From Candidatus Lloydbacteria bacterium RIFCSPLOWO2_02_FULL_54_12 (lineage in GTDB: Bacteria > Patescibacteriota > Minisyncoccia > Phycocordibacterales > UBA6899), in assembly GCA_001819095.1 (NCBI GenBank), contig MHLS01000021.1, positions 1 to 24,122 on the forward strand: DNA of 24,122 nt, written 5' to 3'. The number at the start of each line of letters is the position of its first letter. Within the stretch, counting starts at the first letter, position 1. Positions 14,735-21,772 of the stretch are shown here, one piece after another. A program made the position numbers and the translations under genes. The notes under the pieces are model-generated. The model worked only from the letters and a program-made list of their open reading frames with translations, did not search any database and was not told the DNA's origin.

Positions 14735-15952
14735 TTAGGGGACCGTCACCGCAATATTATCAATATTGTGGAAATAAGTCGCCGTGCTTGGCGAACCCAC
14801 CGGCAAATTCCTGCCGGAAGCCGAGAACGAGAGGACGTAGTCTCCGACCGGGAATCCGCCAAAACTATTTTTCAATATGCCGTCGCGGTACCATTTGGCG
14901 TTGCCGTCGGCGTCCACGGTGAACTTAAAGGTGTGGAAGTCGGCGTTGGGTGTGTATGGAACGGAAACAGATGAACCGCCGCCGCCAACGTAAGCCCTGT
15001 AGATACCGTACTGGATAAGCTCCGTGTCGGGCCTGATCTCCATATTGGCATACGCGTACTGATTCGTCAGATGCTTGATCTCGAATTTAAAATTTCTGAC
15101 CCATCCGCCGGAGGAGTACGCGACCGTTTCGGCGCTCGTGTCGGGCTGTCTCACGTCGAAGGAAATGCTGAATCCGTCGGCGCTGTTGAACGGATTGACG
15201 TCAGCGGTCACTTTTTTCCCCATTGGAATATAGTTGCTTTCGCCCGAAGAATAGGGCACACCGAGCGACGAGGCGGGGTTGCCGACACTTGCGTCAATTT
15301 GCGGCGATGGTTGGTTCATTCCGCTTTGTGACGAAACAATCCACTTGCTTCCAGGAAAAGCGCCGGAAAAATCCTCATAGAAGACGGCGTTGGCGGGAGT
15401 CGCGGAGGTGACCGTGCTGGCGGAAGTATTCGAGGTGCCGGAAGAAGGGGTGACCACAATAGTCACTGTGGGAGCAGGTAGCAGTGCGGTGTTCGTGTTG
15501 GTTGTCGAAGTTTGCTGTTGTGCTTTGAGCTGTTCTTGGAGCAACGTAATTTGTTTTAGCAAAGCCTCCAACTGCGATTGGGTGTCGTTCGCCGAGATCC
15601 CTGTGGCGATCTCTGCAACGCTTTGCCCCGTTTCAGCCGCCGCTTGTTGATTTGATGCCGAAATTTGCGAGCCGAGCAGTGCATTCGCGCGCGCTCTCGT
15701 CTTTGGTCCGAAATATCCTGCCGCCGGCGCTATCCCCTCGCGGGCTTGAAATGCCTTTACCGCCTTCATGGTCAGCGAGAAAAAATTTCCGGTTATCGGT
15801 CCGGTATAGAGCCCTTCGTCGGTCAGGAATTCCTGTAATTCCGCGATGTCGATCTTGTTGGTCATGCCGTATTCCAGATCGTACTCAAAGACTCCTTGGG
15901 CGAATACAAAGAGGGGTGCCACTATGAGTAACGCAACAATGAACTTTTTCAT
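14735..15952 (-). CDS. Secreted protein: PG-binding domain, coiled coil and C-terminal LamG-like jelly roll
   Basis: A 405-residue exported protein. Residues 1-19 form a signal peptide (FIVALLIVAPLFVFAQ). Residues about 30-95 form a PG_binding_1-type domain (IAELQEFLTDEGLYTGPITG, LTMKAVKAFQAREG, YFGPKTRARANALL). A Gln-rich coiled coil spans about 120-147 (LEALLKQITLLQEQLKAQQQ), then a Thr/Ser/Pro linker. From about 190 to the end is a concanavalin-like beta sandwich (FYEDFSGAFPGSKW, GFSISFDVRQPDT, HTFKFTVDADGNAKWYRDG, FHNIDNIAVTVP), the pattern of LamG/3-keto-disaccharide-hydrolase-like sugar-binding folds. It is likely a wall-attached carbohydrate-binding protein. The ATG at 15952 gives the signal peptide directly; there is no Shine-Dalgarno. 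A perfect TATAAT at 15999-16004 (minus) predicts a leader of about 40 nt, unlike the leaderless genes. Confidence 0.82.
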   Translation of the reverse strand: MKKFIVALLIVAPLFVFAQGVFEYDLEYGMTNKIDIAELQEFLTDEGLYTGPITGNFFSLTMKAVKAFQAREGIAPAAGYFGPKTRARANALLGSQISASNQQAAAETGQSVAEIATGISANDTQSQLEALLKQITLLQEQLKAQQQTSTTNTNTALLPAPTVTIVVTPSSGTSNTSASTVTSATPANAVFYEDFSGAFPGSKWIVSSQSGMNQPSPQIDASVGNPASSLGVPYSSGESNYIPMGKKVTADVNPFNSADGFSISFDVRQPDTSAETVAYSSGGWVRNFKFEIKHLTNQYAYANMEIRPDTELIQYGIYRAYVGGGGSSVSVPYTPNADFHTFKFTVDADGNAKWYRDGILKNSFGGFPVGDYVLSFSASGRNLPVGSPSTATYFHNIDNIAVTVP

Positions 15953-15998
15953 GTTTTTGATAAATGAACCCTGAACTGATAAGTCTTTGCCTTGTCCA

Positions 15999-16004
15999 AT
16001 TATA
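15999..16004 (-). promoter_or_regulatory. -10 box for the LamG-like gene
   Basis: Perfect TATAAT on the minus strand within GTCC-TATAATT-GGAC, a small inverted repeat. It gives a start point about 40 nt before the ATG at 15952. No well-spaced -35 box is seen; TTGGAC lies 21 nt upstream. Confidence 0.5.
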
Positions 16005-16035
16005 GGACTTCACCCCGTTGCCCGTCCACGTCCAA

Positions 16036-16155
16036 TCACCCCCCGAACCACGGCTTCTCAAGCATGACCTCGCTCTCGGGCGTGGTGACAAGATAGCCCA
16101 AGGCAGTAAGCAACGCCAGCCCAACGAGTATTTTCCAAATGAGTCCTTTTTTCAT
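16036..16155 (-). CDS. Small single-helix membrane protein (39 aa)
   Basis: A short ORF from ATG 16155 to TGA 16036, in the 236-bp gap between two minus-strand genes. It starts MKKGLIWKILVGLALLTALG, a basic N-terminus and one membrane helix (residues about 5-22). An acidic exterior stretch with TTPESEVMLEKPW follows, and the protein ends in Gly-Gly. The start lies 33 nt after the upstream stop at 16189, suggesting co-transcription. It has no strong Shine-Dalgarno. Codon use and the clean helix plus charged tail look like a real small protein. I have an impression of similar very short proteins in other CPR genomes but cannot name a function. Confidence 0.55.
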   Translation of the reverse strand: MKKGLIWKILVGLALLTALGYLVTTPESEVMLEKPWFGG

Positions 16156-16188
16156 TTTGTCCGCTGTCTACGAGCGTCAAATCCGGCG

Positions 16189-16728
16189 TTACCCTGCCGC
16201 GTCGATCAGTTTGTCTATCTCATTAAATTCCGCTTCACATCCGGGAAATCTTGCCTCCTTGGTTGCCCCGTCGAATTGAACGAAATAGTTGACATAATAA
16301 TCCATGACCATTTCCGCCTCGCACGACTTATCCATAATTCCGGAATTTCGGATCTGCAAAGTGATACGCTCCATGAGCTCTTTATCCAGCTCCTTTTCGA
16401 CGGTCGGATAGGCGGTGCTCTCCTCTCCGTCCGGCCCCATCGCCAATTCTCCGGATTCAATGACCAACTTGCCGGAAGAATACAGATAGGTATTGAAGTG
16501 ACAACTGCCGCCATTACCGGATTTGGTGCGACAAAGACCAATAAGGGCCCGCTTTGCATATAAGAGATCGGGGTCATTCAACACTGGATCGTTATTCAGC
16601 TCATCCGTAGCAACCGGCGCAGAGCGCGGCGGCAAAGCACAACAGGTGTAGAAAAAATAACGGTACAGCAAATAACCGGCGAGAAGGACCACGATCGAGA
16701 GCACGATGATGCCTGTTGTTTTTTTCAT
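16189..16728 (-). CDS. Signal-anchored Cys-rich extracytoplasmic protein of unknown function
   Basis: A 179-residue protein. Residues about 5-27 form a hydrophobic anchor (TGIIVLSIVVLLAGYLLYRY). The soluble part carries paired cysteines (TCCALPP near the membrane, LCRTKSGNGGSCHFN, KSCEAE, FPGCEAEF), suggesting disulfides outside the membrane. Acidic helices (TVEKELDKELMERITLQIRN) separate short strands (FNTYLYSSGKLVIESGEL). The ATG at 16728 is preferred over the longer frame to 16845 because it begins the Lys-rich signal and the TGGTATACT promoter lies downstream of that longer start. A four-codon ORF precedes it in the leader. No family recognised. It is followed by the 39-residue membrane protein. 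Confidence 0.7.
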   Translation of the reverse strand: MKKTTGIIVLSIVVLLAGYLLYRYFFYTCCALPPRSAPVATDELNNDPVLNDPDLLYAKRALIGLCRTKSGNGGSCHFNTYLYSSGKLVIESGELAMGPDGEESTAYPTVEKELDKELMERITLQIRNSGIMDKSCEAEMVMDYYVNYFVQFDGATKEARFPGCEAEFNEIDKLIDAAG

Positions 16729-16739
16729 CGATATATAAG

Positions 16740-16754
16740 TTAAGGACTGACCAT
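16740..16754 (-). other. Candidate leaderless four-codon upstream ORF
   Basis: ATG GTC AGT CCT TAA begins exactly 6 nt after the TGGTATACT box, the same spacing as the leaderless genes in this window, and ends 11 nt before the real start at 16728. It could be chance, or a translated leader peptide coupling initiation to the main gene. Confidence 0.25.
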
Positions 16755-16760
16755 GCCTAA

Positions 16761-16769
16761 AGTATACCA
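16761..16769 (-). promoter_or_regulatory. Extended -10 promoter for the gene at 16189-16728
   Basis: TGGTATACT on the minus strand. It is arranged back to back with the TGGTACAAT box of the hydrolase gene 41 bp away on the plus strand. Transcription would start about 26 nt before the ATG at 16728. Confidence 0.5.
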
Positions 16770-16809
16770 CCAGAAAAAACCCCGAAGATATAGAGCTCTC
16801 GAATAGCGG

Positions 16810-16818
16810 TGGTACAAT
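16810..16818 (+). promoter_or_regulatory. Extended -10 promoter, leaderless type, for the hydrolase gene
   Basis: TGGTACAAT on the plus strand, 6 nt before the ATG at 16825. It drives the gene divergently from the box at 16761-16769. Confidence 0.6.
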
Positions 16819-16824
16819 TAGGGC

Positions 16825-17628
16825 ATGCGGTTGTTTCCCGAGCAATCACTCAAGGGCATAAGTTTCTCGACACTCCGGGTCCTTGCGCTCACGTATGCCC
16901 TGTTCGGTGTTTTACTCTATCTGCGGCAAGACGCGTATCTCTTTTATCCGCCGACAACTCCGATGGAAGAATGCGCGGATCTCCCCGATGCCAAGGTCAT
17001 CTCCGCCGACGGCACCCGTGCATACTATATTGAGTCAGCGAGCTCGACAAAACTTGGGGTCATTTACCACGGCAATGCGGAACGCGCTTGTGATTCGGCG
17101 TATCTAGTGAATTGGCTCACACACTACGGATACAATGTGCTCGCCGTCGAATATTCCGGCTATGCAAGCGACGACTCACAAAAACCCTCCGTGAAACTCC
17201 TTCTGCGCGACACCGAGCACATCGACGCGTGGGTCAAAGAGAAAAACTTTTCCGAACTCCTGATCATCGGCAGGAGCATCGGGGTGGGATTCGCGTCCTA
17301 CCACACGTCGCTTTCGTCACCCGAGAGGCTCGTCCTCATCTCACCGTTCGATACACTTTCGGGTCTGGCGAAAACACACTATCCAGTTTACCCCATCTCG
17401 CTTCTGCTTAGGACCGAGCTTGATAACGTCACCAATGCGGCTTTTGCGAAAGAGGTGCTACTCATTCACGGCGCCGATGATAGCGAGATTCCGATCGAGC
17501 GCGGCAGAGTGCTCTTCGAGAAACTCCCGCAGAAGCAAAAGACATTCGTGACCGTCGAAGGTTTCGGGCACAATGATGTGCTGGGCACCGAGGAGAGTTG
17601 GTCGGCACTTACCGCATTCTTGCAGTGA
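16825..17628 (+). CDS. Membrane-anchored alpha/beta hydrolase (Bem46/ABHD-like)
   Basis: A 267-residue serine hydrolase with an N-terminal membrane helix (residues about 16-34, STLRVLALTYALFGVLLYLR). The fold shows the oxyanion segment GVIYHGNAE, the strand and loop LAVEYSGYASDD, the nucleophile elbow GRSIGVG (Ser155), the acid loop LLIHGADDSEIP (Asp217 or 218) and the final His in GFGHNDV. The order, the YHGNA block and the membrane anchor fit the Bem46/ABHD12-17-like or lysophospholipase-type subgroup, acting on ester or amide bonds; the substrate cannot be read from sequence. The ATG at 16825 is set by the promoter 6 nt upstream. The gene converges on the second TSP3 protein with only 6 bp between the stop codons and no terminator hairpin. 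Confidence 0.87.
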   Translation: MRLFPEQSLKGISFSTLRVLALTYALFGVLLYLRQDAYLFYPPTTPMEECADLPDAKVISADGTRAYYIESASSTKLGVIYHGNAERACDSAYLVNWLTHYGYNVLAVEYSGYASDDSQKPSVKLLLRDTEHIDAWVKEKNFSELLIIGRSIGVGFASYHTSLSSPERLVLISPFDTLSGLAKTHYPVYPISLLLRTELDNVTNAAFAKEVLLIHGADDSEIPIERGRVLFEKLPQKQKTFVTVEGFGHNDVLGTEESWSALTAFLQ

Positions 17629-17634
17629 GCAAGT

Positions 17635-19152
17635 TCAAGCAACTTCTTCTTTCTTCGTCCGGACGTAACCAAGCACAAGAATGCTTGCCACAAGGACAAG
17701 GGCGAGCACGCCGACAAGAGTGATCGCACCTTTTCCGCCGAAGAAGGTCGGCACTTCGGGAGCACCCGGTAGAAGCACCGGAGATCCCAGCGATATCGCA
17801 CTTGCGGTCTGCACGAACGGAAGCGGTGCGGACTTCGCCCACACGCGTCCTTTGGCGTCGGCGACTGCGGCATACACCTCATGCGTTCCGTCCGGAAGTT
17901 CGCGGTCGAGAGTGTACGTCCAAGCACCGTAATCGTCCGTCTTCACGACGACAACAATAGGCTCGGAGTAGACGAAGATCGTTACAAAACTATTGGGAAA
18001 CCCAGTGCCGGAGAGCGTCATCGAGGAAAGGCGCGACGTACCGCTTGCGTCAGTCTCGGAGGCGCCGGCGACGACCGTTGATACGACAAGCGTCGTCGAC
18101 GCTTCTTTGCCGAATTGCGCCGGATCTTCAAAGATGACCGGTCCTACATCTCCGCTTGCTTCACCCACCACACTCGCGGCGGGGTCGGTATTCGCGAGCA
18201 GTTCTTCGCCGTCGGAGACGCCGTCTTGGTCGGAGTCAGCTTTGTTGGGATCGGTACCGTAAATATTCACTTCATCGAAATCCACTATGCCATCTTGGTC
18301 GGAGTCGGCATACGCGCGCACGCCGCTCCGCTCGCCGATAAAAGCGTCCATGGTCGTTTCGCGGAACGTATTGTCGAGCTTTTCCGTCGGGAGGGACGAG
18401 AGCGGTGCGGGAACGATTGCTTCCGCCGCGAACTCCGCACAGGCCTTCGTGCCGCCTTTTTCCGTACAGATCTCTCTGCACTCTTTTGCGCTTCCGCACG
18501 CCGCAACAGGAACAACATCTTGTGTTGTTTGTGACACGGAGTCGGTCGTCGGCGGAAGAGGAGTCGGTTCGTTCACGGTCGTCGGAGCGGACTTTGGCTT
18601 TGCGGCGGGAGGCGTCGGCAAGGTCGGCGTGGCGGGCTCGGGAGCCGGAACGGGATCGGGGTCGGGCGCAACAGGCGCGGCGACCGGTTCGGTCGAGGTG
18701 GGTTCCTGTAACGGGAGAGGGGTGGGATCTTCTTTGCCGCAACGCGACGCCACGGTGAAAGAGATGACTGCGGAAGTGCGGAGCACATATCCCGGACGCG
18801 CCGAAAGCAGTCCTTCGTACGTGCCGTTCGCAAAGTATCCGTCCAACCCGGCTTCCTCGTAACTCCCCAAGAGATCGAACTTCCGGACTTGGCCGTTGTC
18901 GACCACCGTGACTTCCCCGCCCTCTTTCGGCTCAACATCAAAGAACACGCGCGTGATGGGATCCGTTTCGCAGTCAACCTCCTCGGAGACGCGCACGGTG
19001 ACACTCACGCTCGGAAGTGCACTTTCCGTCTGGGCAACCTGTGGCCCTCGAGGCGGTGAGATGAATAACCCCGCACCGAGCGCGACCAGTGCGGCAACAA
19101 CAACGCCAAAGAGGATGAGACTCCGCAGAAAATGTTCGGAACGAAGGTCCAT
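17635..19152 (-). CDS. Surface protein with TSP3 calcium repeats, paralogue of 8007-9491
   Basis: A 505-residue exported protein with the same domain order as its paralogue. Signal anchor at residues about 10-33; beta domain with CETDPITRVFFDVEP and GYFANGTYEGLLS; a long Pro/Ala/Thr linker (about 148-212); Cys motif (CGSAKECREICTEKGG...ACAEFA). TSP3 repeats follow (DSDQDGIVDFDEVN, YGTDPNKADSDQDGVSDGEE), then an Ig-like domain (DYGAWTYTLDRELPDGTHE) and PTFFGGKG before a C-terminal helix and basic tail (RTKKEE). The TSP3 and Ig parts are nearly identical to the paralogue while linkers and both ends differ, so duplication was followed by domain-specific constraint. The Asp/Asn positions for calcium are intact. 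The ATG at 19152 follows a TGTTATACT box by 14 nt. Likely a displayed stalk or adhesin. Confidence 0.8.
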   Translation of the reverse strand: MDLRSEHFLRSLILFGVVVAALVALGAGLFISPPRGPQVAQTESALPSVSVTVRVSEEVDCETDPITRVFFDVEPKEGGEVTVVDNGQVRKFDLLGSYEEAGLDGYFANGTYEGLLSARPGYVLRTSAVISFTVASRCGKEDPTPLPLQEPTSTEPVAAPVAPDPDPVPAPEPATPTLPTPPAAKPKSAPTTVNEPTPLPPTTDSVSQTTQDVVPVAACGSAKECREICTEKGGTKACAEFAAEAIVPAPLSSLPTEKLDNTFRETTMDAFIGERSGVRAYADSDQDGIVDFDEVNIYGTDPNKADSDQDGVSDGEELLANTDPAASVVGEASGDVGPVIFEDPAQFGKEASTTLVVSTVVAGASETDASGTSRLSSMTLSGTGFPNSFVTIFVYSEPIVVVVKTDDYGAWTYTLDRELPDGTHEVYAAVADAKGRVWAKSAPLPFVQTASAISLGSPVLLPGAPEVPTFFGGKGAITLVGVLALVLVASILVLGYVRTKKEEVA

Positions 19153-19166
19153 ATTTCAATACAACC

Positions 19167-19175
19167 AGTATAACA
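19167..19175 (-). promoter_or_regulatory. Extended -10 promoter for the second TSP3 surface protein
   Basis: TGTTATACT on the minus strand, 14 nt before the ATG at 19152, predicting a leader of only about 7 nt. It uses the same TATACT hexamer as the paralogue's promoter. Confidence 0.45.
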
Positions 19176-19243
19176 ACGAAACCGTTGTCTGCCACGACGT
19201 CGTCCTTCCTCGAACAGTACCGCGCCCGAGAATCGCACCGTTA

Positions 19244-20800
19244 TTAGCGCACGTTCGAGATCGAGTTTTTCACCGTGTCGTGCTTGGTCTTCATGATGTT
19301 CGACACCAGCTGAAGCGCCCGTGCGGCACGGCTCGCATTCGGAGATTCGCCGACATCATCTGAATTCATTTGTGTAGCATAGGTAAGTGCGCCGGAAATC
19401 TCTCCTTTCAATTCGCTGAGACCATTACTTTTCTTCACGAAGATGTGCCACCACGGGAATTTCACATCAACGGGATCTTCCGTACTATCCTCGGGTGTGA
19501 ATCTGACGACGACTCTCGAGGACATCTCGACGGGAATAAATCCGAACAATTTCCCCTGCTCGCGGGATTCCAACTCAAGAACGCCGAGTTTGATCTCGAT
19601 GCCTTTTATTGCCGCGTCGTTGAGCGCCACCGCCTCGACATAGACTTTGAGATCTTCGGCCGTCCTTACTTCTTCAGGATGACCGACAATTTCTTCTTTC
19701 TTCTTTGGGTCCCAACCGCGAACATTGACGTTGCCCATCTGGTCAACCGCCACCGCTTCCGCGCGAAACTTTTCAAGTGCGTCGCCGCGGATATCAACGT
19801 TCAGAAGATCAAAATCAGGATCGCCGATCATCTTATCACCCACATCACTCACGCCGGAATCGCTGCCGGTAAGACCTTTGGGGGGCGGGGGTGGTGGAGG
19901 TGGTGCTTTTTTATCAATAGCCCCGTCGCGATCAACATCGCCCGCAGAAACGGGTGTTGGACTCACTTTCAAAAGATCGAAGTCGGGGTCACCGGTGTAT
20001 GTGGACGACGGCGCTGTATACGTATCGACCATGCCCCGCAAATCGATATTGACGTAGCCGGTCGTGTCGGTAAATACCGTGCCGTAGGTGGAGTTGGTGT
20101 CTTTGTAATAGATCTTCCGGAGGGTGGCATCATAGCGGGCTTGGGAAATGAGCTCGCCGGTCTTCGCGTTATAGACCTTACCCGTCGCCGGATCGAGCCT
20201 AACTGCGGTGGCGTCTTCGGGGACGACCGTCGACTCGGCAGTTTGCGTACTCCCGCTCGATACTGCAGTCGAGGAAGTGACGGACGTCGTCACCGTGCTC
20301 TCATTCTGTACATACCCATATTTGGGATAGCACTTATTGTCGACGGTGATAAGCCCGATCTCCTTCTCATCGGTCTGCATTCCCGTAGCGCCATAGATGA
20401 TCTTGAAGATCTTCGTTGACGTCTCCGGATACGCCCTCACCCCGACCAGCTCTTCTTTCGGCGGACTCAAGTAGAACACGGCCCCGCCTCTGTCTCGAAT
20501 CTCAACACTTCGGGTGTTTTGCGGATTTGCTAAAGGTTTATTGGCGCAGGTCGCCGTAGTGACCGATGTGCTACCGTCGGTCGTGCCGGTCGTCCCGCTT
20601 GACGTGTTGCTCACCGTCCCGCTATTCGTCGTCCCGCTCGGAGCGGTGTAGACGGGGTTCATCGGGTAATAGTCGATATTGCTGTTCGAGTAAGGGTCGT
20701 AATAATCGTACTGTGCATATGCGGAGTACGTTGCTAGGGATAAAGACGCGCCGGAGATAATAACGGCGAAAAATAGCACGGGTAATTTTTTCTTTTTCAT
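19244..20800 (-). CDS. Secreted repeat protein with dockerin-like Asp motif and poly-Pro tract
   Basis: A 518-residue exported protein. A Lys-rich signal peptide ends at AYAQ (residues about 1-30), followed by a Tyr/Asn/Pro-rich start (YDYYDPYSNSNIDYYP) and a Thr/Ser/Gly linker. A domain around 90-160 contains FYLSPPKEELVGVRAYPETS. Then come two copies of GDPDFDLL..V about 50 residues apart, a calcium-loop-like DVDRDGAID, and eight consecutive prolines. The C-terminal part (about 370-490) includes KLFGFIPVEMSSRVVVRFTP and VDVKFPWWHIFVKKS, a pattern I have seen at the ends of CPR exported proteins. It ends in a helical region. The ATG at 20800 is set by TATGAT 6 nt upstream; the in-frame start at 20836 lies beyond that box. 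No enzyme motif; a surface or wall-associated structural role is inferred. Confidence 0.68.
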   Translation of the reverse strand: MKKKKLPVLFFAVIISGASLSLATYSAYAQYDYYDPYSNSNIDYYPMNPVYTAPSGTTNSGTVSNTSSGTTGTTDGSTSVTTATCANKPLANPQNTRSVEIRDRGGAVFYLSPPKEELVGVRAYPETSTKIFKIIYGATGMQTDEKEIGLITVDNKCYPKYGYVQNESTVTTSVTSSTAVSSGSTQTAESTVVPEDATAVRLDPATGKVYNAKTGELISQARYDATLRKIYYKDTNSTYGTVFTDTTGYVNIDLRGMVDTYTAPSSTYTGDPDFDLLKVSPTPVSAGDVDRDGAIDKKAPPPPPPPPKGLTGSDSGVSDVGDKMIGDPDFDLLNVDIRGDALEKFRAEAVAVDQMGNVNVRGWDPKKKEEIVGHPEEVRTAEDLKVYVEAVALNDAAIKGIEIKLGVLELESREQGKLFGFIPVEMSSRVVVRFTPEDSTEDPVDVKFPWWHIFVKKSNGLSELKGEISGALTYATQMNSDDVGESPNASRAARALQLVSNIMKTKHDTVKNSISNVR

Positions 20801-20806
20801 ATATTT

Positions 20807-20812
20807 ATCATA
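20807..20812 (-). promoter_or_regulatory. -10 box, leaderless type, for the gene at 19244-20800
   Basis: TATGAT on the minus strand preceded by GGG, 6 nt before the ATG at 20800. It lies about 30 bp after the terminator of the upstream gene. Confidence 0.45.
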
Positions 20813-20834
20813 CCCCGATTTCGCATATCCGTGC

Positions 20835-20861
20835 AAAAGAAAACCCCGACGCGAGTCGGGG
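20835..20861 (-). terminator. Rho-independent terminator of the gene at 20878-21705
   Basis: CCCCGAC-TCGC-GTCGGGG, a perfect 7-bp stem with a 4-nt loop, followed on the minus strand by TTTTCTTTT. It lies 17 nt after the stop codon at 20878 and is the most conventional terminator in the window. Confidence 0.88.
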
Positions 20862-20877
20862 CGTGATGAACGGAGAA

Positions 20878-21705
20878 CTAAACCGTGATCATCGCACTAT
20901 AGTACGGCTTTCCTACGCCGACTCCCATGCGGGGAGCTTGGATGCGCTTTGTGCTTAACGTCGGGTAGTCGTTCTGATTTCCGGTGAACACCACGTGCGT
21001 TTCGCCGGATACGACATTTGCTTCGATGGAACGATCGCCGAGCGCAATGGACTCCGCTTGGGGCGCCAAGAAACGCGGACGCACGATGAGGAGCTGTGTG
21101 AGCTGATGCGTCGAGAGGTAGGTACACCCCCCCCTCTTCACTTCGGCGTTTGCCTGAAGGAACGTGCAATCCTTGAGCCCGCGACCGCCGTTTAGGCCCA
21201 CGAGCACGTAGGGTTCCTTCGGCGCAGGCTTTCCGTACTCCGCCGTTTCGAACGGAAGTGACGGCACGCCACCACCATCGCTCGAAGTCAAGCTCGCGAT
21301 CTGACGGCGAAGCGATATCCACTCCGGCGGGATGACGAGGAGGACGGTGAACTCGCCGTCCACGATCGGATACGTCGCGGGCGGGGCGAAAGACTTGACC
21401 GTCTTTGCGACGAGCGAGCAAAGGGCGGAGCGGAAGCCTTCCTCCGAGTACCCGATGGCATCGTGAAAGCCGCTCGCGACATATTTCTTCACCTGCTCCT
21501 CGAGTCGCTCCATGATGTACGTTTCCGGATCTTCGCGGAACGGGCGTACCGCTTCAACACGTAGCCACACCTCGCGGTGAAGCTTCGTCGCCATCTTCTG
21601 GCTTAAGCGGTGGCGACGAATCGCCCCCAACTCCTCGTTGACGAGCGCATCGACGATCTCGTCGAAACCCATCCCGTCGACGACGGTGATCTTCGGTTGT
21701 TTCAC
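20878..21705 (-). CDS. Cytosolic protein of unknown function, possibly DUF5701-like
   Basis: A 275-residue soluble protein with no signal or membrane helix. Its first half is helical and charged (FDEIVDALVNEELGAIRRHR, ETYIMERLEEQVKKYVASGF). The second half is beta-rich, with GEFTVLLVIPPEWISLRRQI, PYVLVGLNGGRGLKD, CTYLSTHQLTQLLIVRPRFL and a Gly-rich end (RMGVGVGKPYYSAM). The order of a PY.L..L..G segment, a spaced Ala/Lys-rich helix, then a TL.HQ..L..VRPRFL segment recalls DUF5701-type proteins of CPR and actinobacteria, but from memory only. The GTG at 21705 is preceded by GAGGGG at good spacing. It has its own strong terminator at 20835-20861 and lies downstream of a repeat-rich gap. No catalytic motif identified. 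Confidence 0.65.
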   Translation of the reverse strand: MKQPKITVVDGMGFDEIVDALVNEELGAIRRHRLSQKMATKLHREVWLRVEAVRPFREDPETYIMERLEEQVKKYVASGFHDAIGYSEEGFRSALCSLVAKTVKSFAPPATYPIVDGEFTVLLVIPPEWISLRRQIASLTSSDGGGVPSLPFETAEYGKPAPKEPYVLVGLNGGRGLKDCTFLQANAEVKRGGCTYLSTHQLTQLLIVRPRFLAPQAESIALGDRSIEANVVSGETHVVFTGNQNDYPTLSTKRIQAPRMGVGVGKPYYSAMITV

Positions 21706-21772
21706 CGGTTTCCCCTCACAATGATGATCTTCTGCGGGAAATACTAATACATAACGATGTTTTCGTCAATCC

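Noticed and set aside
16729..16845. N-terminal extension of the gene at 16189-16728
   Set aside because: It crosses the promoter at 16761-16769 and the start of the divergent hydrolase gene; the Lys-rich signal at 16728 is the natural start.
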